A stretch of 50,737 bases of DNA from Nitrospirota bacterium. Its GTDB lineage: Bacteria > Nitrospirota > Nitrospiria > JACQBZ01. Below, one piece after another: positions 34,728 to 42,735 of this stretch; the first letter of the stretch is position 1, and each line of letters starts with the position of its first letter. The notes under the pieces are model-generated. The model did no database searches. It had not been told where the DNA came from and worked only from the letters and a program-made list of their open reading frames with translations. The translations under genes and the position numbers were made by a program. The stretch covers positions 1 through 50,737 of the forward strand of contig JACQFA010000006.1 in NCBI GenBank assembly GCA_016200255.1, in the 5' to 3' direction.

Positions 34728-36307
34728 GCGATCCAGTCGGCATGAAGACGGAAGATACGCCTCTCAAAATTGCGGAGCTGACCGCGCTTTATGAGATCAG
34801 CCGCGCGCTGGCCTTTTCGCTGAATTTGAAAGAAACGTCGCGCAAGATCCTCGAGATTCTGGCGTCGATTCTCGATATGCGCCGCGGCACCGTGACCCTG
34901 CTCGATCCGGAAACGGGCGATCTGGTGATCGAGACGGCCCACGGCCTGACGGACGAAGAGATCGCCCGCGGCCGGTTCAAGGTCGGCGAGGGGGTGACCG
35001 GCCGTGTCTTTGAAAAGGGCGAGCCGATGATCGTTCCGGACGTGGGACGCGAGCCGTTGTTTCTGAACCGGACCCGATCGAGAGGCGATCTCACCAAGGA
35101 ACGGATCGCCTTTCTCTGCATGCCGGTGAAGATCCATGGCGAGACGATCGGGGTCTTGAGCGTGGACCGGCTGTTTCGATACGGATCGTCCGATTTCGAG
35201 GATGATGTCCGCGTACTGACCGTCGTTGCCTCGCTGATCGGGCAGGCCGTCAAGCTTCAGCAAACCGTTTCGCGGGAAAAACGCGAACTCCTCGAACAGA
35301 ACATCCAGCTCCAGAGCGAACTGAAAAACCGTTACCGGATCGGGAACATCGTCGGGCAAAGCAAGGTCATGGACGAAGTATTCCGGTCCGTGCTGCAGGT
35401 CTGCAGATCCAAGGCGACGGTGCTTTTGCGGGGCGAATCGGGGACCGGCAAGGAACTGATCGCGCGGGCGATTCATTACAACAGCCCCCGGGCCGAGCGG
35501 CCGTTCATCAAGATCAATTGCGCCGCGCTGCCCGAGACGCTGCTGGAGAGCGAGCTGTTCGGCCACGAGCGCGGGGCGTTTACGGGTGCGACGCAGCTTC
35601 GAAAGGGACGCTTCGAACTGGCCGATGGAGGGACGCTCTTTTTAGACGAGATCGGCGACATTCCGCTCGCGACACAGGTCAAACTCCTCCGGGTGCTTCA
35701 GGAGCAGCGGTTTGAACGCGTCGGCGGATCCCAGACTCTATCGGTGGATGTCCGTCTGGTGTCCGCAACCCATCGCAACCTTGAGGTCGCCATCACCGAA
35801 GGCACCTTCCGTGAAGACCTCTATTATCGTTTGAATGTCGTTCCGATCTTCCTTCCATCCCTGAGAGAACGGAGGGAGGATATCCCTCTTTTGATCGAAT
35901 ATTTCCTGTCCCGCTGCAACAAGGAACATCACAAGCAGATTCGGATCGCTCCGGACGTAATGAATGTCATGATCCAGTACCACTGGCCCGGCAACGTCCG
36001 CGAGTTGGAGAACTGCATCGAACGGATGGTGATCATGGCCGAGTCATCCGTCGTGACCTTTCAATCCATGCCCTCCAGCATCGCGTCATACTTTCAGGAT
36101 GTCCGGGAGGTGACGCGTCAGACTACGACGGAAAAGCCGACGCTTCAATCCACCGTTGAACATCTGGAGCGCGAGCAGATGATTGCGGCCCTAAAAAAAT
36201 GCGGCTGGGTGCAGTCCCGCGCGGCCCGGATGCTGGGCATCACCCCTCGCCAGATCGGGTATAAAATCAAGAAATATAAAATTGCATCACACCCATCCGA
36301 GATGTAG
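34724..36307 (+). CDS. nifA: NifA-like sigma-54-dependent activator
   Basis: A 527-residue GAF-AAA+-Fis protein with the layout and length of NifA. GAF domain at about 20-170 ([20 protein letters not shown]). AAA+ domain at about 205-440 with Walker A GESGTGKE (237-244), the sigma-54-contacting loop GAFTGA (about 284), and Walker [12 protein letters not shown]-terminal Fis-type helix-turn-helix (about 478-522: [20 protein letters not shown]). It lacks the Cys-X4-Cys of oxygen-sensing rhizobial NifA. The start GTG overlaps the glnK stop. TGT-N10-ACA sites typical of NifA lie at its own stop codon and before the nitrite operon. No nitrogenase gene is in the window, so the name marks family, not a proven nif role. 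Confidence 0.82.
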   Translation: MSDPVGMKTEDTPLKIAELTALYEISRALAFSLNLKETSRKILEILASILDMRRGTVTLLDPETGDLVIETAHGLTDEEIARGRFKVGEGVTGRVFEKGEPMIVPDVGREPLFLNRTRSRGDLTKERIAFLCMPVKIHGETIGVLSVDRLFRYGSSDFEDDVRVLTVVASLIGQAVKLQQTVSREKRELLEQNIQLQSELKNRYRIGNIVGQSKVMDEVFRSVLQVCRSKATVLLRGESGTGKELIARAIHYNSPRAERPFIKINCAALPETLLESELFGHERGAFTGATQLRKGRFELADGGTLFLDEIGDIPLATQVKLLRVLQEQRFERVGGSQTLSVDVRLVSATHRNLEVAITEGTFREDLYYRLNVVPIFLPSLRERREDIPLLIEYFLSRCNKEHHKQIRIAPDVMNVMIQYHWPGNVRELENCIERMVIMAESSVVTFQSMPSSIASYFQDVREVTRQTTTEKPTLQSTVEHLEREQMIAALKKCGWVQSRAARMLGITPRQIGYKIKKYKIASHPSEM

Positions 36308-36318
36308 GACTTTCTACA
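36303..36318 (+). promoter_or_regulatory. NifA-type upstream activator site 1 (TGT-N10-ACA)
   Basis: TGTAG-GACTTT-CTACA, a perfect 5+5 inverted repeat that fits the NifA consensus TGT-N10-ACA. It overlaps the stop codon of the nifA-like gene and begins 125 bases before the -24 box of the sigma-54 promoter at 36428. It is followed by ACT-TGT so that the pattern ACA-N4-TGT is also present. Confidence 0.8.
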
Positions 36319-36427
36319 AACTTGTTTCACTGATCCGACTCCTTTCCCCTTCCCGCAGACCATTCTTCTAAGTTGAACCCGTTGAATTTTATTAACTTCC
36401 CTCGCGGGATATTATTTTTTCAGATTC

Positions 36428-36443
36428 TGGCACAAAGGTTGCT
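36428..36443 (+). promoter_or_regulatory. Sigma-54 promoter of the CBS-domain gene
   Basis: TGGCAC-AAAGG-TTGCT is a near-perfect -24/-12 element (GG and GC ten bases apart). Transcription would start near 36454. The leader then holds a hairpin with arms CTGATCG and CGACCAG and a GTGA tetraloop (about 36461-36478) before the ribosome binding site AAGGAGGAG. Confidence 0.88.
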
Positions 36444-36514
36444 GTTCTTCGTAGCAGGCTCTGATCGGTGACGACCAGCAATCGTTCCATGTTTGTATTG
36501 ATAAGGAGGAGACT

Positions 36515-36946
36515 ATGAAACCGCGTTTTAAAACAGTGGGTGAAATTCAGATCACGAACAAACTTTCATGCGTGGAGGATGTCCCGGCCTATACCGTGGC
36601 GCTGGAACTTCTCGATACCAGTTTTCAGGGCCTTCCGGTCCTGAGCCGTTCCGGCCGGGTCGTAGGCAAGCTGACTGAGATCGATTTGTTGAATGCCCTC
36701 AAAGCGGGCCGGGATCTGAAGACGACCCTGGCGGGGGAAATCATGGCGCCGCCTCCGCCGATCGTCAGGCCGGAGACACCGATCGAAGAGGCGATTGAAA
36801 TCATGGATGTGAATCGTCTGGTCCGTCTGCCGGTCATCGATCAAGGACGATTTATCGGAAGCGTCACACGGCACGACCTGCTGCGGGCCTGGCTGGGCAT
36901 CTGGCTGGATCATGAGAAGGGGAGTCATGTCGAAGTAATCGGATAA
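36515..36946 (+). CDS. CBS-domain pair protein
   Basis: A 143-residue protein made of two CBS motifs (about 12-65 and 75-135), with GLPVLSRSGRVVGKLTEIDL and RLVRLPVIDQGRFIGSVTRH. CBS pairs bind adenine nucleotides (AMP, ATP, SAM) and act as energy sensors. It has no attached enzyme domain. Its own sigma-54 promoter and NifA-type site place it under the same control as the nitrite operon; its partner may be one of those proteins. Ribosome binding site AAGGAGGAGACT is strong. Role unknown. Confidence 0.85.
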   Translation: MKPRFKTVGEIQITNKLSCVEDVPAYTVALELLDTSFQGLPVLSRSGRVVGKLTEIDLLNALKAGRDLKTTLAGEIMAPPPPIVRPETPIEEAIEIMDVNRLVRLPVIDQGRFIGSVTRHDLLRAWLGIWLDHEKGSHVEVIG

Positions 36947-36978
36947 GGGATGCGGGATTGCAACGCGTTTGTCGTAGA

Positions 36979-36994
36979 TGTAGCTGTTTCTACA
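36979..36994 (+). promoter_or_regulatory. NifA-type upstream activator site 2 (TGT-N10-ACA)
   Basis: TGTAG-CTGTTT-CTACA, the same ten fixed bases as site 1, with a different six-base centre. It begins 124 bases before the -24 box at 37103. As at site 1, ACA is followed four bases later by TGT (CTACA-AAAT-TGTCG). The equal distance and half-sites indicate one activator working at both promoters. Confidence 0.82.
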
Positions 36995-37102
36995 AAATTG
37001 TCGTCCGGTTCCTCCGTGATTGGTTATCTTGAAACGCTTCTCTTGAATCTAATCGTTTGAATTGTAAACTCTTCCTTGACGAATCCGATCAGATTACCAT
37101 TC

Positions 37103-37118
37103 TGGCATGAAGTTTGCT
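37103..37118 (+). promoter_or_regulatory. Sigma-54 promoter of the nitrite assimilation operon
   Basis: TGGCATG-AAGT-TTGCT matches the -24/-12 consensus with GG and GC in register. Transcription would start near 37129, only about 15 bases before the ATG of the first gene. It would drive the whole overlapping gene set 37144-42955. Confidence 0.85.
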
Positions 37119-37143
37119 CATTACAAGGCACGGGAGTCATCCA

Positions 37144-37776
37144 ATGCGTCGAGAAGGAATCAAGCCTCCAAAATTTGCGGATCAGTTTGCAAAGATCGAT
37201 TTCGAGGCCGAACCCTTGCCTATTCTCTCTCTGTATCCCATTCCGGAAATGGTGTTGTTGGAGTCCCTGAAGATCAGCGTCTGCGGGCTGGATGGCCGGC
37301 CGAGGTTCATATCCTGGACCGAACTGGATCATCTCCCTCGTGTCCGTATGCGCATCCCGATCATCTGTCAGATCTTCAACTGGTCCGAAGACGTGGAATG
37401 GGAAGGGCTGCGGTTGGTCGATTTTTTGGATCATGCCGGACTGGATACCGTTTCGGAAGGTCATTATTCGATCTATTCGCGCGACGGCCATTACTTTGAA
37501 ACGCTCACTCGATCCGAGGCGCGCGATCCGCGGGTGCTCCTGGCCTACGGATTGAACGGCGCCGCTCTGCCGATGGACCACGGTGCGCCGGTCCGGCTGA
37601 TCGTGCCGTTTCTTCAGGGTTATAAAAGCGTCAAATGGGTCCGGGCGATCCGGGCGTTCAAGCGGGATCCCATCGGGATTAAAGTCCTTCGCGGCCAGAG
37701 TCAAACGGCCAAGCTAAACGAAGCGTGGCGGAAGAAATACGGTATTGTGCTTCCGGAGGAAGAGGGGAAATCATGA
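37144..37776 (+). CDS. Cytoplasmic sulfite-oxidase-fold molybdopterin protein
   Basis: A 210-residue protein of the sulfite oxidase / YedY molybdopterin fold. The Cys that would bind molybdenum is Cys75 in RIPIICQIFNWSEDVEWEG, followed by the usual W-x-G. The later YGLNGAALPMDHGAPVRLIV and YKSVKWVRAI are also family features. There is no Tat or other signal peptide, so unlike YedY/MsrP it should stay in the cytoplasm, and it lacks the C-terminal dimer domain of sulfite oxidase. ATG 37144 is preferred (GGGAG upstream). It overlaps the nitrite reductase gene (ATGA). It could be an electron-transfer partner or a nitrate reductase of the eukaryote-like Mo type; this is inference. Confidence 0.8.
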   Translation: MRREGIKPPKFADQFAKIDFEAEPLPILSLYPIPEMVLLESLKISVCGLDGRPRFISWTELDHLPRVRMRIPIICQIFNWSEDVEWEGLRLVDFLDHAGLDTVSEGHYSIYSRDGHYFETLTRSEARDPRVLLAYGLNGAALPMDHGAPVRLIVPFLQGYKSVKWVRAIRAFKRDPIGIKVLRGQSQTAKLNEAWRKKYGIVLPEEEGKS

Positions 37777-40700
37777 GCCAGGAACAAACACATCTGATCG
37801 TGATCGGCAACGGAATGGCCGGTGCGGCAACGATCGAGGAGATCGTCAAGCGGCCGTCGCGACCGGAGATCACCGTTTTCGGCGGTGAACCCCACCTGAA
37901 TTATAACCGCATACTGCTTTCGGATGTGCTGGCCTGCGCCAAAACATTCAGCGAGATCAATTTAACCGGCCGCCGGTGGCATGAAGACCACGCCGTTCGG
38001 TTGCAGACCGGAATCTTTGTGGCCGGAATTGATCCGGATCGGCAGCACGTGATCACTCAAGACGGACAAGGCCATCATTATGACCGCCTACTGATCGCGA
38101 CCGGCAGCGTACCGTTTATCCCGCCGATCAAGGGGGTCGAACGACAGGGGGTCTTTACCTTCCGGAATATTGATGACACCGAGTCCATGATCCGGTGGGC
38201 GGCCGGTCATTACCGGGCCGTGGTAATCGGCGGAGGGTTGTTGGGATTGGAAGCGGCACGAGGCCTGACCAACCGTGGGATGGCCGTCACCATCGTCCAT
38301 TTAACGGGCCATCTCATGGAGCAACAGCTGGATGAGAAAGCCGGGGCGATCTTGAAAACCGAAATCGAAAAGATGGGGATCGGGGTGCGCCTTGGCTGTA
38401 CGGCGGAAGAGATTCTCGGAGCCGAACAGGCGACGGCCGTCCGTCTCTCGACGGGAGACGTGATCGAGGCCGATCTTGTTTTGATCACGGCCGGGATCCG
38501 GCCGAATATGACACTCGCCAAGGACGCCGGTCTTGCGGTGAATCGCGGCATCCTTGTGGATGAGCGGATGAGAACAAGCCGCCCGGAAATTTTCGCGGTT
38601 GGAGAATGCGTCGAACATCAAGGCAGGACGTACGGACTCATTGGACCGATCCTGGAACAGGCGAAGGTCGCGGCCGATTCGATTTCAGGGGATGGAAACT
38701 TGGTTTATCGAGGCTCCGTTCCCTCCACCACGTTGAAGGTCGCCGGTATCCGCCTGGTTTCGATGGGCGACTTTCTGGGTAAAGAAGAGGGATCCGAGGA
38801 ACTGGTTTATATGGACGCGGGCACGGCCACCTACAAGAAACTCGTCATTCGGAACAAGCGGGTGGCGGGAGCGATCTTCTTGGGAGACGACGGCGGGAGC
38901 CAGGAGGTCCGGGAGATGATCGAAAGCAGCCGGGACATCTCGGCCGAGCGCTCCCGTCTGCTGAGCGGAGGCGGTGCGGCCGGGACACCGGGAGATCCGT
39001 TGGCGCTGCCGGAAACGGCGCTCATCTGTAACTGCCATTCCGTCACGAAGGGCGAGATCCTCGGCGCGATTCGCGAGAAAAATTGCAAGACGCGGGACGG
39101 CATCGCCAACTGCACGAAGGCGACCACGGGTTGCGGTTCCTGCGCGCCGCTGGTTGAGCGGATTCTTGAGGCCGTGCTGGACGAGTCTTCCAAAGGTGTT
39201 CCTGCGGCGGCCCGAAAGCCGAAATCAGTCTCGACATCGACGAATAAGATTGAGGGATGGAAAAAAGAGAAAGACGGTCTGGATGTTCTCGACGACCTGT
39301 ATCGGTATGCCAAAGAGGGCTGGGAGACGATCACGGAGGCCGATATCCAGCGACTCAAATGGTACGGGCTGTTTCTCCGGACCCCCACGCCGGGACTGTT
39401 CATGATCCGTGTCCGGATCCCGAATGGAATCGCCCGTGCCATCCAGTTCAGAGCATTCGGCGATATCTCCCGGCGTTTTGGCAAAGGGTTCGCCGATATT
39501 ACGAACCGCCAGCAGATTCAACTCCGGAATATGCGGATCGAACATGTTCCGGAGATCTTTGAAATGTTGAAATCGGTGGGTCTCACAAGCCTTCAGACAG
39601 GGATGGACAACATTCGAAACGTCATGGGCTGTCCCGTGACGGGTCTGTCTCCAACCGAGTCGATCGACTCGGCGCCCGTTGTCAAACAGTTCAACGATCT
39701 GTTCGTCGGGAATCGAGACTACACCAATCTCCCGCGCAAATTCAATGTGGCGATCACCGGATGCCGTGAGAACTGTACCCCGGTTGAAAGCCAGGACATC
39801 GCACTGATTCCGGCCACGACAGAGACGGACGGACAGATCGTGGCCGGTTTTAATGTGTTAGTCGGGGGGAAAATGGGCTCCGGAGGTTTTCGGGCCGCAA
39901 GCCCGCTGGATGTCTTTGTCCGTCCGGATGAGGCGGTTGAGATTTTAAGCCGGATCACCTTGATCTACCGTGACCACGGGCCGCGAGAGAACCGGACCCG
40001 GGCCCGTCTGGCTTTTCTGGTGGAAGAATGGGGAGTGGGTCGATTGCGAAAGGAACTGGAGAGCCGGCTGGACCGGTCCTTATTGCGTGGCGGGAAGGAT
40101 GAACGGAGCCCGAAAAAGAAGACGGATCATTTAGGGGTATATCGACAAAAGCAGGCGGGGCTCAATTATATCGGGCTCGCCGTGCCGGTGGGAAGGATCA
40201 CGGCGGGTCAGATGGCCGATGTCGCACGGCTTTCGGAAGACTACGGGACGGGGGAAGTCCGATTGACCGCCGGTCAGAACGTGATCCTTCCCAACATTCC
40301 GGATCGCGTCCTAGGGAAACTGACTCAGGAAGAACCCCTATTGAAAGAACTGAAATACAATCCCACCGAGGTCATGCGGGGCCTCGTGAGCTGCACCGGT
40401 ATCGAATATTGCGGGATGGCCGTGATCGAGACCAAGAACCGGGCGCTGGAGATCGCTCGAAAACTGGAGCGGGAAGTCGCCGCCGCAAAACCGGTTACGA
40501 TCCACTGGTCGGGATGTCCGGCCGGCTGCGGGAACCACTTGATCTCGGATATCGGCCTTCTGGGCAAACGGGCCAGGGTGATTCGAGCCGACGGGGCCAG
40601 CGAAGTAGTGGACGCGGTTGACATCTTTCTCGGCGGCCGTGGCGGGGCGCGGGCCCAACCAGGGGTCAAGGTATTTGAGGACGTGCCCTGCGATCAGTTG

Positions 40701-40850
40701 TCCGAGGTGATGAAGGGTCTGGTCCGTTTTGTGGCGCGTGACAAAACCGTGGAGGTCCGCAAGGGTGAGGTCTTGTCGTTGTCCGCGTTTGCGAACCTTC
40801 AAGCGGTTGAACCCGCCGTGGAAAGCCCTTCGAAGGAGCTCGGAACATGA
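37773..40850 (+). CDS. nirBA-like: Fused NAD(P)H-type nitrite reductase: NirB-like FAD and BFD domains plus NirA-like siroheme enzyme
   Basis: A 1025-residue protein predicted to reduce nitrite to ammonium with six electrons. Residues 1-400 are an FAD/NAD(P)H oxidoreductase like NirB (LIVIGNGMAGAATIEEI; VVIGGGLLGLEAARGL). Residues about 417-470 are a BFD-type [2Fe-2S] domain (ICNCHSVTKGEI, TTGCGSC). The remaining 520 or so residues form a full-length ferredoxin-type NirA with both half-repeats; the siroheme/[4Fe-4S] cysteines are C874, C880, C915 and C919 (CTGIEYC and CPAGC). E. coli NirB has a shorter single reductase part and needs NirD. Here no separate NirD or ferredoxin gene is in the operon, so the enzyme may be self-contained. 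Start ATG 37773 overlaps the preceding stop. Confidence 0.88.
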   Translation: MSQEQTHLIVIGNGMAGAATIEEIVKRPSRPEITVFGGEPHLNYNRILLSDVLACAKTFSEINLTGRRWHEDHAVRLQTGIFVAGIDPDRQHVITQDGQGHHYDRLLIATGSVPFIPPIKGVERQGVFTFRNIDDTESMIRWAAGHYRAVVIGGGLLGLEAARGLTNRGMAVTIVHLTGHLMEQQLDEKAGAILKTEIEKMGIGVRLGCTAEEILGAEQATAVRLSTGDVIEADLVLITAGIRPNMTLAKDAGLAVNRGILVDERMRTSRPEIFAVGECVEHQGRTYGLIGPILEQAKVAADSISGDGNLVYRGSVPSTTLKVAGIRLVSMGDFLGKEEGSEELVYMDAGTATYKKLVIRNKRVAGAIFLGDDGGSQEVREMIESSRDISAERSRLLSGGGAAGTPGDPLALPETALICNCHSVTKGEILGAIREKNCKTRDGIANCTKATTGCGSCAPLVERILEAVLDESSKGVPAAARKPKSVSTSTNKIEGWKKEKDGLDVLDDLYRYAKEGWETITEADIQRLKWYGLFLRTPTPGLFMIRVRIPNGIARAIQFRAFGDISRRFGKGFADITNRQQIQLRNMRIEHVPEIFEMLKSVGLTSLQTGMDNIRNVMGCPVTGLSPTESIDSAPVVKQFNDLFVGNRDYTNLPRKFNVAITGCRENCTPVESQDIALIPATTETDGQIVAGFNVLVGGKMGSGGFRAASPLDVFVRPDEAVEILSRITLIYRDHGPRENRTRARLAFLVEEWGVGRLRKELESRLDRSLLRGGKDERSPKKKTDHLGVYRQKQAGLNYIGLAVPVGRITAGQMADVARLSEDYGTGEVRLTAGQNVILPNIPDRVLGKLTQEEPLLKELKYNPTEVMRGLVSCTGIEYCGMAVIETKNRALEIARKLEREVAAAKPVTIHWSGCPAGCGNHLISDIGLLGKRARVIRADGASEVVDAVDIFLGGRGGARAQPGVKVFEDVPCDQLSEVMKGLVRFVARDKTVEVRKGEVLSLSAFANLQAVEPAVESPSKELGT

Positions 40851-41155
40851 AGGAGATTATCGCAATCATCCGGTCCGAAAGGACCGCCGCCACGCGACGG
40901 ATCTTGGAAGAGCTCGGAATTGATTCTTACACCACGCTGCGAGTTCTCGGCCGCAGCCGTCAGGGCGGGCTGCGGTATCCCCGACGGTGGTTCCGGCGGT
41001 CGGCCGATATCCGGTTTCTTCCCAAGCGGCTGTTCGAGATGGTCGTGGAGGATGATCAAGTCGAAGCGGTGGCATCGGCCATGATCAAGATCAATCAAAC
41101 GGGGCGGATCGGCGACGGCAAGATCGTTATCCTGCCGATTGAAGAGGCGCCGTAA
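40847..41155 (+). CDS. PII-family protein of NifI2 type
   Basis: A 102-residue PII relative. The opening MKEIIAIIRSERTAATRRIL, then RVLGRSRQGG, FLPKRLFEMVVEDDQVEAV and INQTGRIGDGKIVILPIEEA, follow the NifI2 (GlnB-2) pattern of archaeal and anaerobic nif clusters. There is no Tyr51; the T-loop is Arg-rich (RYPRRWFRRSADIRF), and the C-terminal RTGE segment is missing. In methanogens NifI1 and NifI2 together inhibit nitrogenase and are relieved by 2-oxoglutarate. Here the gene overlaps the nitrite reductase gene by four bases, so the likely target is that enzyme. Confidence 0.78.
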   Translation: MKEIIAIIRSERTAATRRILEELGIDSYTTLRVLGRSRQGGLRYPRRWFRRSADIRFLPKRLFEMVVEDDQVEAVASAMIKINQTGRIGDGKIVILPIEEAP

Positions 41156-41167
41156 GGAGTCATTGGG

Positions 41168-41485
41168 ATGAAATTAATCAAAGCGGTTTTCCGGCCGGAA
41201 CGAGAGAGTGAGGTGATTCAGGCGCTCGAGAAGGAAGGGCTGTATGCGATGACCAAGATGGATGTGCTGGGCCGGGGACGGCAGCGGGGCGTCCAGGTCG
41301 GCGAGGCGACCTACGATGAGCTGGCCAAGGTGCTGTTGATGATCATCGTTGAGGATAGGGACTGCGACCGTGCGGTGGAATCGATCCGGAAGTCGGCTTA
41401 CACCGGCCATTATGGCGACGGGAAGGTCTTTATCCTGCCGGTGGAACGGGTTTTAACGATTCGTACGGGAGAAGCAAAATTATGA
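41168..41485 (+). CDS. PII-family protein of NifI1 type
   Basis: A 105-residue PII relative with the features of NifI1: MKLIKAVFRPERESEVIQAL, YAMTKMDVLGRGRQRGVQVG, the short T-loop EATYDELAK in place of the Tyr51 loop, and TGHYGDGKVFILPVERVLTI followed by RTGE. It lies 12 bases after the NifI2-like gene, so the pair occurs in the order I2-I1, the reverse of methanogen nif operons. It overlaps the transporter gene by four bases. It should form a heteromer with its neighbour. Confidence 0.8.
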   Translation: MKLIKAVFRPERESEVIQALEKEGLYAMTKMDVLGRGRQRGVQVGEATYDELAKVLLMIIVEDRDCDRAVESIRKSAYTGHYGDGKVFILPVERVLTIRTGEAKL

Positions 41486-42735
41486 AGATCACGCAGGCGA
41501 TAAAAAGCGGCCATCCGGGTTCGCTCTTCTCGGCCTTTCTCTATTTCGATGTCAGTTTCATGGTCTGGGTGATCTTGGGACCGCTGTCCGTCTATATCGC
41601 TCAAGACATCCAATTGTCCGCTACACAGAAGGGTTTTCTGGTGGCCGTTCCCATATTAGGAGGAGCTCTTTTGAGGATTCCGATGGGAATCCTGACCGAC
41701 CGGATCGGGCCGAGAAGAACCGGTCTTGCCGGTCTGCTCATTACACTGATCCCGCTCCTGTTCGGCTGGCTTTTGGCCGATACCCTGACGGAGGTTCTGG
41801 CGGTGGGTCTCTTGTTGGGCGTGGCCGGCGCCAGCTTCGCCGTGGCCCTTCCTCTTGCCAGTCGGTGGTATCCCCCCGAACATCAGGGAGTGGCGATGGG
41901 AATTGCCGGCGCGGGGAACAGCGGCACGGTCTTGACGATGCTTTTGGCCCCGCGTCTTGCAGAGCATGTCGGCTGGCATGGGGTCATCGGATTGGCCATG
42001 ATACCGGTTATCATAACATTTGCAATTTTCTTTTTAATGGCCAAGGAAAGCCCCAACCAGCCGGCGTCGAGACCGATCCGATATTATCTCGCCGCCTTTT
42101 TAAACCGCGATGCCTGGTGGTTTAATCTTTTCTATGGCGTCACATTCGGAGGGTTCGTCGGGTTGGCTTCGTTTCTGGTGATCTTCTTCCACGACCAATA
42201 CGGCCTTTCCAAGGTCGTGGCCGGAAATTTTACGGCGGCCTGCGTTTTTGCCGGCAGTTTCTTTCGACCGTTTGGCGGATATCTGTCGGATCGGTTCGGG
42301 GGGGTGCGTGTCCTGACTTTTTTATACATTGGCATCGGCGTTTTGATGTTCGGCGTGAGTCTTCTGCCGGCGTTGCCGATTGTGACGATTCTCTTGTTTT
42401 CCGGGATGATCTGTCTTGGGATGGGTAACGGGTCCGTTTTTCAGATCGTTCCGCAGCGGTTCGGCAGGGAGATCGGCGTGATCACCGGGATGGTAGGAGC
42501 GGCGGGGGGATTCGGCGGTTTCCTTCTTCCCACGCTTTTCGGATCCTTGAAGGATATGACCGGTTCTTTTAAAGACGGTTTTTTACTATTTGGATTAATC
42601 GGTTTATCGGCCTTTATCCTTCTCCAATTTATCTATCAGCAATCGTGGCGTCGGACCTGGTTGATTTCGGCAAAGCCGTCTACGAAGTTGTCCCCGACCG
42701 GGCGTGTCGCAATGGAGGTGGTGTTCGGTGGATAA
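41482..42735 (+). CDS. Nitrate/nitrite transporter of the NNP (NarK/NasA) family
   Basis: A 417-residue major-facilitator protein with about twelve membrane segments. The nitrate-signature glycine motif is seen in GIAGAGNSGTVLTMLLAPRL (about 141-160) and again in GMVGAAGGFGGFLLPTLFGS near 335. The first loop contains RIPMGILTDRIGPRRTG, the MFS motif. It would import nitrate or nitrite for the reductase encoded upstream. Uptake by exchange or proton symport cannot be told from sequence. Start ATG overlaps the NifI1-like stop; the last 8 bases overlap the next gene. Confidence 0.9.
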   Translation: MKITQAIKSGHPGSLFSAFLYFDVSFMVWVILGPLSVYIAQDIQLSATQKGFLVAVPILGGALLRIPMGILTDRIGPRRTGLAGLLITLIPLLFGWLLADTLTEVLAVGLLLGVAGASFAVALPLASRWYPPEHQGVAMGIAGAGNSGTVLTMLLAPRLAEHVGWHGVIGLAMIPVIITFAIFFLMAKESPNQPASRPIRYYLAAFLNRDAWWFNLFYGVTFGGFVGLASFLVIFFHDQYGLSKVVAGNFTAACVFAGSFFRPFGGYLSDRFGGVRVLTFLYIGIGVLMFGVSLLPALPIVTILLFSGMICLGMGNGSVFQIVPQRFGREIGVITGMVGAAGGFGGFLLPTLFGSLKDMTGSFKDGFLLFGLIGLSAFILLQFIYQQSWRRTWLISAKPSTKLSPTGRVAMEVVFGG

